NCBI GenBank assembly: GCA_013911715.1
Contig: JACEST010000102.1
Span: 1-7,132 of the forward strand
From: Sphingopyxis sp.
GTDB taxonomy: Bacteria > Pseudomonadota > Alphaproteobacteria > Sphingomonadales > Sphingomonadaceae
Direction of reading: 5' to 3'
Length of the DNA: 7,132 nucleotides
Program-made: the position numbers and the translations under genes
Notes under the pieces: model-generated
What the model saw: only the letters and a program-made list of their open reading frames with translations
What the model was told of the DNA's origin: nothing
The model's database searches: none
Shown: positions 1 to 6,422 of the stretch, one piece after another
How positions within the stretch are numbered: the stretch's first letter is position 1
How the letters are laid out: every line of letters begins with the position of its first letter

Positions 1-100
1 CTAATTGCTGGCGCGCGCCGCCAAGGGTGCGGCCAAGCTGCGCGCGCTGGAACAGCGCCTTGCGCGCGGCGTTGAGCAGATGCACCTTTTTCGGATTCAT
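1..100 (-). CDS. Small hypothetical protein, N-terminal part only (YqjK-position gene)
   Basis: The ATG at 100-98 overlaps the TGA of the upstream holin-like gene (99-97) in an ATGA arrangement, and the frame stays open to the left edge. The 33 visible residues begin MNPKKVHLLNAARKALFQRA and continue rich in Arg, Gln, Leu and Ala. This is a basic, helix-forming stretch with no signal peptide or membrane segment yet visible. Stop-start overlap implies translational coupling to the gene before it. In E. coli the order yqjD-yqjE-yqjK puts a small basic protein of unknown function in this place, so a YqjK-like role is inferred from position only. I do not recognise the sequence itself. The remainder lies outside the window. 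Confidence 0.6.
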   Translation of the reverse strand, partial: MNPKKVHLLNAARKALFQRAQLGRTLGGARQQL

Positions 101-555
101 GGCTCGCCCTTCCAGTGCGGGTCGTCGCCCTTCTCGGCAAAAGCCGCGCGGATGTCGCTGGCCCCGGTGCGCGCACGCAGCGCCGCAAAGGTGGCGATCG
201 CGAGGAGCAGGCCGCCGACGATTAACGTCGCGAACACTGCGCCGACATAGGGCACGAGCGCGACGATGACGCCGAAGACGATGGCGAGCAAAGCAATCAG
301 CACCGACCCGCCGGCAATCGCGCCCCACATGGCAGCGCGGCGCACACCGTCACCGGCGAGCCCGGCGCGCGCCTGGATGAGCGCAAGCTCGCTTGCCGCC
401 GTCGCCTTGATATCGGCCACGAGGCCAGCAGCAATTTCGCCGAGCGGCGGGGCGGGCGCACCGGGATCGTGCGGCGCTGTCGGGGCAAAGCCGTGGCGCA
501 CATCGCCCAGCCCGCCGCCGCTATCGGGCGTTTCGCTTTTCCCCCGTTTGGCCAC
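97..555 (-). CDS. Phage holin family / YqjE-like inner-membrane protein
   Basis: The product has 152 residues. The first ~35 are polar and Gly/Pro-rich, residues ~38-72 form an amphipathic helix (EIAAGLVADIK onward), and two hydrophobic segments follow at ~75-102 and ~105-126, separated by a short turn with Pro-Tyr. The tail is charged. This is the architecture of the putative holin superfamily that includes E. coli YqjE, a small inner-membrane protein of unknown role; despite the name it is not a lysis protein here, since no phage genes are nearby. The start is GTG at 555, eight bases after the stop of the upstream gene. The Shine-Dalgarno match is poor, so a later start is possible, although no internal ATG precedes the first membrane helix. 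It is co-transcribed with its neighbours by spacing. Confidence 0.75.
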   Translation of the reverse strand: MAKRGKSETPDSGGGLGDVRHGFAPTAPHDPGAPAPPLGEIAAGLVADIKATAASELALIQARAGLAGDGVRRAAMWGAIAGGSVLIALLAIVFGVIVALVPYVGAVFATLIVGGLLLAIATFAALRARTGASDIRAAFAEKGDDPHWKGEP

Positions 556-563
556 GCCTGGGG

Positions 564-1097
564 TCAGGCGTCGTCTTTGCCGCCGCCGCTTTTCAGCATG
601 CGAGCGAGCACGAAGCCGATCACGGCAGCAGCACCGACCGCGACCGCCGGGCTTTTCTTGACGAAATCGCGCGTGGCATTGGCGAGCTCGTCAAGGTCCT
701 TTTCCTCGAGCGAGGTGGCGAGGCCGGCGACGGTGGTCGCGGCGCTGCGCGCATAATCGCCATATTGTTTGCCGAACTTGTTATCGACGGTGGCCGCGCT
801 GTCTTCGAGCATTTTGGCAAGGCTGCCAACGGTTTCGGCGGCCTTGTCCTTGCCCTTGGTGACGGCTTCGCGTGCGCCCTTGCTGGCGGTGCTGGCGAGC
901 GTCGCGGCTTCCTCGCGCAATTCCTTGGCGCGGCGCGCGGCTTCCGATTTGATCGTTTCGGCCGTAGCGCTGATCTGGTCGCGCACCGGATGTTCGGCGG
1001 CAGAGGCTTTGGTCCTGGCCGTTGCCGTGACGGCGGGCTTTTTGACGGCAGCTTTTTTCGCTGCAGGCTTCTTGGCGGGGGTCGCAGGGTCGGCCAT
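564..1097 (-). CDS. Lys/Ala-rich tail-anchored protein, YqjD/ElaB (DUF883)-like
   Basis: The product has 177 residues. Residues 1-35 are histone-H1-like, with repeated AKK/VKK/Pro-Ala runs. Residues ~38-100 are a charged Ala/Glu/Lys helix, likely coiled coil, and ~100-145 a further helical part. Residues ~150-167 are a Gly/Ala-rich hydrophobic segment (AVAVGAAAVIGFVLARML) followed by Lys and Gly. The C-terminal glycine-rich anchor resembles that of E. coli YqjD, ElaB and YgaM, stationary-phase inner-membrane proteins reported to bind ribosomes. The basic N-terminus could bind nucleic acid, which is inference. The ATG at 1097 was chosen because AAGAGG lies 9 bases upstream; the ATG at 1106 touches that motif, and a start at 1187 would add an atypical Cys/His-rich leader. 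It is first in a three-gene operon. Confidence 0.75.
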   Translation of the reverse strand: MADPATPAKKPAAKKAAVKKPAVTATARTKASAAEHPVRDQISATAETIKSEAARRAKELREEAATLASTASKGAREAVTKGKDKAAETVGSLAKMLEDSAATVDNKFGKQYGDYARSAATTVAGLATSLEEKDLDELANATRDFVKKSPAVAVGAAAVIGFVLARMLKSGGGKDDA

Positions 1098-1106
1098 GTT
1101 CGTCAT

Positions 1107-1112
1107 CCTCTT
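1107..1112 (-). promoter_or_regulatory. Ribosome binding site of the YqjD-like gene
   Basis: Read on the minus strand this is AAGAGG, 9 bases before the ATG at 1097. It decides between three in-frame starts (1187, 1106, 1097) in favour of 1097. Confidence 0.6.
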
Positions 1113-1157
1113 GCTGCAAAGCGGCACCGTTATGCATATGTGCACCGCCGTTGGTCG

Positions 1158-1186
1158 GATATAGCAATGCGAAGCGCCCGGTTCCA
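1158..1186 (-). promoter_or_regulatory. Candidate promoter for the YqjD-like operon
   Basis: On the minus strand TGGAAC (1186-1181) and TATATC (1163-1158) are separated by 17 bases, with TGC just before the -10, giving an extended -10 look. Transcription would begin near 1151, about 54 bases before the start codon. The GGAAC also matches the -35 of the alphaproteobacterial general-stress sigma factor EcfG, but the expected CGTT -10 is absent at 16-17 bases. I therefore call it a housekeeping-type candidate only. Confidence 0.3.
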
Positions 1187-1216
1187 TAGGCGCGCGATTT
1201 TTTCCCTTACGTGCGA

Positions 1217-1243
1217 TTGCCTTCGGCGGGTGGGCTGGATAAG
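1217..1243 (+). promoter_or_regulatory. eno: Weak candidate promoter for eno
   Basis: TTGCCT (1217-1222) is followed after 15 bases by GATAAG (1238-1243), about 37 bases before the eno start. The spacing is short and both boxes are imperfect. It is the best match I can see in the divergent intergenic region 1098-1279, which must hold the promoters of both eno and the minus-strand operon. Confidence 0.2.
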
Positions 1244-1268
1244 GCGCGGCATCCCCTCCTCGCGCTAC

Positions 1269-1272
1269 AGGA
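1269..1272 (+). promoter_or_regulatory. eno: Ribosome binding site of eno
   Basis: AGGA lies 7 bases before the ATG at 1280. It supports that start over an in-frame ATG at 1211, which would add 23 residues not found in enolases. Confidence 0.6.
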
Positions 1273-1279
1273 TCCAGCC

Positions 1280-2554
<1,275 letters not shown>

Positions 2555-2576
2555 TATTTGCCGACAAAGAACCGCC

Positions 2577-2656
2577 GTCACCCTGAACTTGTTTCAGGGT
2601 CCATGGTGCTAGGCCGCGACACTTCGCCATGGATGCTGAAACAAGTTCAGCATGAC
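2577..2656 (+). repeat. Paired inverted-hairpin palindromic repeat (REPIN-like)
   Basis: Two 30-base arms (2577-2606 and 2627-2656) are inverted copies with 26 of 30 positions matching, around a 20-base centre. Each arm is also a hairpin of its own: ACCCTGAA/TTCAGGGT around CTTGT at 2580-2600, and ATGCTGAA/TTCAGCAT around ACAAG at 2633-2653. The four differences between the arms are two paired changes that keep both stems intact, so the structure is under constraint. The form is that of a REP doublet, and I recognise this sequence type as common between sphingomonad genes. It lies 22 bases after the eno stop and 67 before ftsB, so it may act as a 3' mRNA stabiliser or attenuator. No poly-T run makes it a classical terminator. 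Confidence 0.85.
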
Positions 2657-2723
2657 ATTTTCTTGGGGATTAGCTTGTGACGTGGGGTTGACGCCGCGAA
2701 TCAACTCTGATTCAAGGCTGGGC

Positions 2724-3056
2724 ATGGCGCGGCATCCCAAATTCAACCGACAATTGCGCGATGCAATCGGCCCCGCGCTGGCGGCACTCGCGGTGCTGGC
2801 AATCATCGGTTACGCCTTTGCCGGTCCCACCGGCTTGTTTGCCTGGGGCGACTATGCGCAGGCGGTGACGACCAAGAAGGTCGAGCTCGCCGCGCTGAAA
2901 AAGCGCGAAGCCGAGCTGCGCAATCAAGTCAAATTGCTCGACCATCGCCGCGCTGATCCCGACATGGTCGACGAGTTGGTCCGCCGCGAGCTGGGCGTGT
3001 CGCACCCCGACGAGGTGATCATCCCGATGGTGCCCGAAACCGGCGCGCCGCGCTGA
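2724..3056 (+). CDS. ftsB: Septum formation initiator family protein (FtsB/DivIC-type)
   Basis: This 110-residue, single-pass inner-membrane protein has a short basic cytoplasmic tail (1-14), a membrane helix at ~15-36, a periplasmic coiled coil at ~43-75 (KKVELAALKKREAELRNQV) and a C-terminal segment, DPDMVDELVRRELGVSHPDEVII, typical of the FtsB/DivIC family. FtsB links FtsQ and FtsL and helps activate septal peptidoglycan synthesis. Length and layout fit. The ATG at 2724 has AAGG 6 bases upstream. An in-frame ATG at 2652 would put the end of the palindromic repeat and unrelated sequence into the protein and was rejected. Its position between eno and pdhA is usual for alphaproteobacteria and says nothing about metabolism. 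Confidence 0.9.
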   Translation: MARHPKFNRQLRDAIGPALAALAVLAIIGYAFAGPTGLFAWGDYAQAVTTKKVELAALKKREAELRNQVKLLDHRRADPDMVDELVRRELGVSHPDEVIIPMVPETGAPR

Positions 3057-3057
3057 T

Positions 3058-3070
3058 TGCAAATATTGCA
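3058..3070. other. 13-bp perfect dyad after ftsB
   Basis: TGCAA-ATA-TTGCA begins directly after the ftsB stop, in the most AT-rich patch of the 122-base ftsB-pdhA gap. It could be an operator for pdhA or a chance palindrome. I cannot assign it to a known regulator. Confidence 0.3.
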
Positions 3071-3105
3071 TACGTAAAAATGCTGCAGCGTTGCCATCGG
3101 TGCCG

Positions 3106-3135
3106 TTGCCAAGATGCGTTTGCGGTGCTTATAGC
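3106..3135 (+). promoter_or_regulatory. Candidate promoter for pdhAB
   Basis: TTGCCA (3106-3111) and TATAGC (3130-3135) are separated by 18 bases. Transcription would start near 3142 and give a leader of about 37 bases before the pdhA TTG. The 122-base gap after ftsB is long enough for an independent promoter. A TTGACG at 3158-3163 is closer to the -35 consensus, but its -10 would fall inside pdhA. Confidence 0.35.
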
Positions 3136-3164
3136 GATTGGAGTTCCGCTTACCCCCTTGACGT

Positions 3165-3170
3165 AAAGGA
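3165..3170 (+). promoter_or_regulatory. pdhA: Ribosome binding site that fixes the TTG start of pdhA
   Basis: AAAGGA lies 8 bases before TTG at 3179. The first in-frame ATG is only at codon 40 (MLLIRRFEEKAGQLYG), inside the conserved domain, so the TTG is the start. Confidence 0.75.
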
Positions 3171-3178
3171 AGCAGCCT

Positions 3179-4225
3179 TTGGCCAAGTCCCCCGCACGAG
3201 CCAAATCGGTTGGCGCAGCGACCAGCCGCGAAGGTCCCCGCGAGCCAGTGCCGCATCCCGCGACCAAGGCCGAGTTAGAGCAATTTTATCGCGAGATGCT
3301 GTTGATCCGCCGGTTCGAGGAAAAGGCGGGGCAGCTTTATGGTCTGGGGCTGATCGGCGGTTTCTGTCACCTATATATCGGGCAGGAAGCGGTCGCGGTG
3401 GGCCTGCAATCGGCGCTCGACCCGGCGCGCGACAGCGTCATTACCGGTTACCGCGATCATGGCCATATGCTTGCCTATGGCATTGATCCCAAGGTGATCA
3501 TGGCCGAGCTGACCGGGCGCGCCGCCGGCATTTCGCGCGGCAAGGGCGGGTCGATGCATATGTTCAGCGTCGAGCATAAATTCTATGGCGGACACGGCAT
3601 TGTCGGCGCACAGGTGGCGCTGGGGACCGGCCTTGCCTTTGCGCACAAATATCGCGGCGATGGCGGCGTGGCGCTCGCTTACTTTGGCGACGGTGCGGCA
3701 AACCAGGGGCAGGTGTATGAAAGCTTCAACATGGCCGAGCTGTGGAAGTTGCCGATCATCTTTGTGATCGAGAATAACCAATATGCCATGGGTACTTCGG
3801 TTAATCGGTCCTCAGCCGAGGACCAACTCTATCGGCGCGGCGAAAGTTTCCGCATTCCCGGCATGCAGGTCGACGGCATGGACGTGCTGGCGGTGCGCGG
3901 CGCGGTGACCAGCGCGCTTGAATGGGTGCGCGCGGGGAAGGGGCCGGTGCTGATGGAGCTCAAAACCTATCGCTATCGTGGCCATTCAATGTCCGATCCC
4001 GCCAAATATCGCAGCCGCGAGGAAGTGCAGGCGGTGCGAGAGAAAAGCGATCCGATCGAGGGACTGAAACAGGTAATGCTGGACGCGGGCGTGACCGAAG
4101 AGGCGCTGAAAGCGATCGATCAGGATATCCGCAAGGTGGTGGGCGAAGCGGCGGATTTTGCCGAAAGCGCGCCCGAGCCGCCGCTGACCGACCTCTACAC
4201 CGACGTGCTGGTGGAGCAATATTGA
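3179..4225 (+). CDS. pdhA: Pyruvate dehydrogenase E1 component, alpha subunit
   Basis: This 348-residue E1-alpha, with E1-beta, performs the thiamine-diphosphate-dependent decarboxylation of pyruvate and reductive acetylation of lipoyl groups. Residues 1-28 are a variable Lys/Ala/Pro leader; the TPP-binding fold follows. GHMLAYG at 95-101 and GKGGSMHMF at 121-129 are active-site segments. The ThDP-Mg motif runs from GDGAANQG (170-177) to ENNQYAMGTS (198-207). The loop YRYRGHSMSDPAKYR (264-278) is the equivalent of the mitochondrial phosphorylation loop: the site-1 serine (Ser270) is present, while the site-2 serine is replaced by a shortened Ala-Lys. The start is TTG with a good ribosome site. 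The TGA overlaps the ATG of pdhB by one base (TGATG), so the two subunits are translationally coupled and made in equal amounts. Confidence 0.97.
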   Translation: MAKSPARAKSVGAATSREGPREPVPHPATKAELEQFYREMLLIRRFEEKAGQLYGLGLIGGFCHLYIGQEAVAVGLQSALDPARDSVITGYRDHGHMLAYGIDPKVIMAELTGRAAGISRGKGGSMHMFSVEHKFYGGHGIVGAQVALGTGLAFAHKYRGDGGVALAYFGDGAANQGQVYESFNMAELWKLPIIFVIENNQYAMGTSVNRSSAEDQLYRRGESFRIPGMQVDGMDVLAVRGAVTSALEWVRAGKGPVLMELKTYRYRGHSMSDPAKYRSREEVQAVREKSDPIEGLKQVMLDAGVTEEALKAIDQDIRKVVGEAADFAESAPEPPLTDLYTDVLVEQY

Positions 4226-5598
4226 TGGCCATCGAGATTAAAATGCCCGCCCTGTCGCCGACGATGGAGGAGGGGACGCTGGCCAAATGGCTGGTCAAGG
4301 AAGGCGACGAAGTCAAATCGGGCGACATCCTCGCCGAGATTGAAACCGACAAGGCAACGATGGAATTCGAAGCCGTCGACGAGGGCGTCGTCGGCAAGAT
4401 TTTGATCGCCGAGGGCACCGACAATGTGAAAGTCGGCACGGTGATTGCGGTGATGGGCGGGGAGGGGGAGGTGAGTGCGCCTGTGCCAGAGGCTGCTCCA
4501 ATCGTCGCCCCTGCGCAGGCAGGGGCCGCTATCGAGGTAGCGCCGCAGCCGCAAGCGGCCCCTGCCTCCGCAGGGGCGACGGTTATGTCCGACCCCGCCA
4601 TCCCTGCTGGCACCGCAATGGTCAAAACCACCGTGCGCGAAGCCTTGCGCGATGCCATGGCGGAAGAGATGCGCAGCGACGACCGCGTGTTTGTGATGGG
4701 CGAGGAAGTCGCCGAATATCAGGGCGCGTACAAGGTGACGCAGGGCCTGCTCGACGAATTCGGGCCACGCCGCGTGATCGACACGCCGATCACCGAATAT
4801 GGCTTTGCCGGGCTTGGCGCCGGCGCAGCTATGGGCGGGCTGAAGCCGGTCATCGAATTTATGACCTTCAATTTCGCCATGCAGGCGATTGATCACATCA
4901 TCAATTCGGCGGCCAAGACCAATTATATGTCGGGCGGCCAGATGCGTTGTCCCATCGTGTTTCGTGGCCCCAATGGTGCAGCGAGCCGGGTCGGCGCGCA
5001 GCACAGCCAGAATTATGCACCATGGTATGCGAGCGTGCCGGGCCTGATCGTCATCTGTCCTTATGACGCCGCCGACGCTAAGGGGCTGATGAAGGCCGCG
5101 ATCCGCACCGAAGACCCCGTGGTCTTTCTGGAAAACGAACTGCTCTATGGCCGCAGTTTCGACGTGCCCGCGATCGATGATTATGTCCAGCCGATTGGCA
5201 AGGCGCGGGTGATGCGCGAGGGGCGCGATGTGACGCTGGTCAGCTATTCAATCGGCGTCGGACTGGCGCTGGATGCTGCCGCGACATTGGCGGGCGAGGG
5301 GATTGATGCTGAAGTCATCGATCTGCGCACGCTGCGCCCGCTCGACACCGCCACCGTGCTGGCGAGCCTCAAAAAGACCAACCGGCTGGTAATTGTCGAG
5401 GAGGGTTGGCCGGTCTGTTCGATTGCCAGCGAACTCGCGATGGTGGCCATGGAGCAGGGGTTTGACGACCTCGACGCTCCCGTGCTGCGCGTGTGCAACG
5501 AGGATGTGCCACTGCCTTACGCGGCCAATCTGGAAAAGGCGGCGCTGATCGATGCGGCGCGGGTGGTCGCGGCGGCGAAGCAGGTTTGCTATCGCTAG
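4225..5598 (+). CDS. pdhB: Pyruvate dehydrogenase E1 component, beta subunit with N-terminal lipoyl domain
   Basis: This 457-residue protein is longer than plain E1-beta (~325-330) because of an N-terminal lipoyl domain at ~1-80. Its lipoyl attachment lysine is Lys43 in EIETDKATMEF. An Ala/Pro-rich linker spans ~82-125. The E1-beta part begins at ~133 (VKTTVREALRDAMAEEM) and has the catalytic Glu in MGEEVAEYQGAYKVT (158-172), TPITEYGFAGLGAGAAMGG (187-205), the conserved GPNGAASRVGAQHSQ (248-262) and the C-terminal VEEGWPVCSIASELA (391-405). A lipoyl-E1-beta fusion is known in alphaproteobacteria, for example Zymomonas mobilis. The ATG overlaps the pdhA stop. A longer in-frame opening upstream lies within pdhA and is spurious. 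The linker is partly encoded by a palindromic repeat at 4503-4581. The E2 and E3 genes do not follow. Confidence 0.97.
   Translation: MAIEIKMPALSPTMEEGTLAKWLVKEGDEVKSGDILAEIETDKATMEFEAVDEGVVGKILIAEGTDNVKVGTVIAVMGGEGEVSAPVPEAAPIVAPAQAGAAIEVAPQPQAAPASAGATVMSDPAIPAGTAMVKTTVREALRDAMAEEMRSDDRVFVMGEEVAEYQGAYKVTQGLLDEFGPRRVIDTPITEYGFAGLGAGAAMGGLKPVIEFMTFNFAMQAIDHIINSAAKTNYMSGGQMRCPIVFRGPNGAASRVGAQHSQNYAPWYASVPGLIVICPYDAADAKGLMKAAIRTEDPVVFLENELLYGRSFDVPAIDDYVQPIGKARVMREGRDVTLVSYSIGVGLALDAAATLAGEGIDAEVIDLRTLRPLDTATVLASLKKTNRLVIVEEGWPVCSIASELAMVAMEQGFDDLDAPVLRVCNEDVPLPYAANLEKAALIDAARVVAAAKQVCYR
4503..4581 (+). repeat. Paired inverted-hairpin repeat inside the pdhB linker
   Basis: Two 28-base arms (4503-4530 and 4554-4581) are inverted copies with a single mismatch, around a 23-base centre. 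Each arm folds by itself: CCCCTGC/GCAGGGG around GCAG in the left, and the same stem around CTCC in the right. The overall build is that of the eno-ftsB repeat, but the stem sequence differs, so it is a second repeat class. It is read in frame as residues ~93-120 of PdhB (VAPAQAGAA ... AAPASAGAT), all within the flexible linker, which tolerates insertion. The exact element boundaries are unknown; the 79 bases between the outer arm ends are not a multiple of three. Confidence 0.8.
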
Positions 5599-5650
5599 GC
5601 AACGCGTCTCACCAACCCAAACCCGTCTGCCCTGTCTCCCGATGGATCGA

Positions 5651-5717
5651 TGTCGAAGGGCTGTCCTTTTCTTTCTACGGTCGAAGAAAGAAAACAGTGC
5701 TTCGACAAGCTCAGCAC
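5651..5717 (+). repeat. Palindromic repeat downstream of pdhB
   Basis: The long stem-loop at 5651-5707 pairs TGTCGAAG with CTTCGACA, CTG with CAG, and TTTTCTTTCT (5667-5676) with AGAAAGAAAA (5685-5694) around an 8-base loop; a 2x2 internal loop and a 3-base bulge interrupt it. The hairpin unit at 5697-5717 (GTGCTTCGA, ACAAGC on to TCAGCAC) overlaps its right arm and is of the type widely repeated in sphingomonad intergenic regions. It lies 52 bases after the pdhB stop and could protect the pdhAB mRNA 3' end or weaken read-through. The gap 5599-5757 holds no other feature that I can see. Confidence 0.7.
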
Positions 5718-5757
5718 AGACGGGGGAGGGGTTGGACTTGTTGTTTCCCTGATCGGC

Positions 5758-6345
5758 ATGGATGAACCGATAACACCATCTCCCAGCCTGCTTGACCCGC
5801 GCGTGATGCTGATGGTGCCGCGCGGTGAGAGGGCTGCTCGGACCGCGCAATGGAAACTGGAAGCGCGGCTGTTTGCCGTGGTCGCACAGCGGCGCGAGGT
5901 GGTGCTGGCGCAGATCAAACTGGCCTGGTGGCGCGAGCGGCTGGCGCAGGTCGCAGAGGCACCCGATGCGCTGCCCAAGGGCGAACCACTGCTGGCCGAA
6001 TTGGCGGCAACATGGAACGAGCGCGCGTCGCTGGCACCAGTCGTCGACGCCTATGAAGCGATCATGCTGGCCAAGGATGGCGAAGCGTTGGCGGTTGCGG
6101 GCGTCGCCCTGGGTATGGCGATGCAGGCTGGACGCGCATGGGGGCTGGCGCGCGCCGCGCAGCTCGCAGGCGACGATTCTCAGCAGACGGCAATGTGGGC
6201 GCAGGTGGCGGCGGCGCCCATGGCGCGCGAACCGCGGTTCGTGCGCACGCTCGACCGTTGGGCGCAGCTCTATGCCATGCACCGCGGGATGCCGTCATTG
6301 CGCGCCGAGGGCTGGCTGCTGCTGCGCGCAGGAGTGGGGCTTTAG
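5758..6345 (+). CDS. Squalene/phytoene synthase-like protein, short and probably non-catalytic
   Basis: This 195-residue, Ala/Arg/Trp-rich all-helical protein has no signal peptide or membrane segment. Residues ~12-62 match the opening of the trans-isoprenyl diphosphate synthase fold: an LLDPRVML start, a helix ending ARLFAVVAQRREVVLAQIKL, and the WWRERL motif at 58-63 that follows it in this family. Active squalene and phytoene synthases have ~280-350 residues and two Asp-rich DxxxD metal motifs. Here neither is present and the C-terminal third is missing. NDUFAF6, a mitochondrial complex I assembly factor, is a non-catalytic member, so an assembly role is conceivable but unproven. ATG 5758 was chosen because the alternative ATG at 5650 begins inside the palindromic repeat and would translate it. 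No clear ribosome site precedes 5758, so the start is uncertain. Confidence 0.65.
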   Translation: MDEPITPSPSLLDPRVMLMVPRGERAARTAQWKLEARLFAVVAQRREVVLAQIKLAWWRERLAQVAEAPDALPKGEPLLAELAATWNERASLAPVVDAYEAIMLAKDGEALAVAGVALGMAMQAGRAWGLARAAQLAGDDSQQTAMWAQVAAAPMAREPRFVRTLDRWAQLYAMHRGMPSLRAEGWLLLRAGVGL

Positions 6346-6410
6346 AGGCGTAAATGTAACATGGGCTGGAATCCGGTCGAACCAATGGCTATCTTGGTGC
6401 AAAGCTAAGA

Positions 6411-6416
6411 AAGGGG
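6411..6416 (+). promoter_or_regulatory. cysE: Ribosome binding site of the serine acetyltransferase gene
   Basis: AAGGGG lies 6 bases before the ATG at 6423. It supports that start in the 77-base gap after the preceding gene; I see no convincing promoter in that gap. Confidence 0.6.
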
Positions 6417-6422
6417 TCCTTC

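Noticed and set aside
97..555. Phage lysis holin and therefore a prophage
   Set aside because: The family name is historical; no endolysin, structural or integrase gene is present, and the neighbours match a cellular yqj-type operon.
1158..1186. EcfG general-stress promoter for the minus-strand operon
   Set aside because: GGAAC is present, but the CGTT -10 box is missing at the required distance; kept only as a generic promoter candidate.
2577..2656. Rho-independent terminator of eno
   Set aside because: The hairpins are strong, but no T-run follows either of them; the repeat interpretation explains the doublet better.
2652..2723. Longer start for ftsB at 2652
   Set aside because: The added residues are encoded partly by the end of the palindromic repeat; the ATG at 2724 has a ribosome site and gives the normal family length.
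3922..4224. In-frame extension of pdhB upstream into pdhA
   Set aside because: It would overlap 300 bases of pdhA in another frame; the lipoyl domain starts naturally at the ATG at 4225.
5248..6282. 344-codon open frame on the minus strand opposite pdhB and the synthase-like gene
   Set aside because: It runs antisense through the 3' part of pdhB and the repeat, has His/Arg/Gln-rich composition typical of GC-rich shadow frames, and resembles no family I know.
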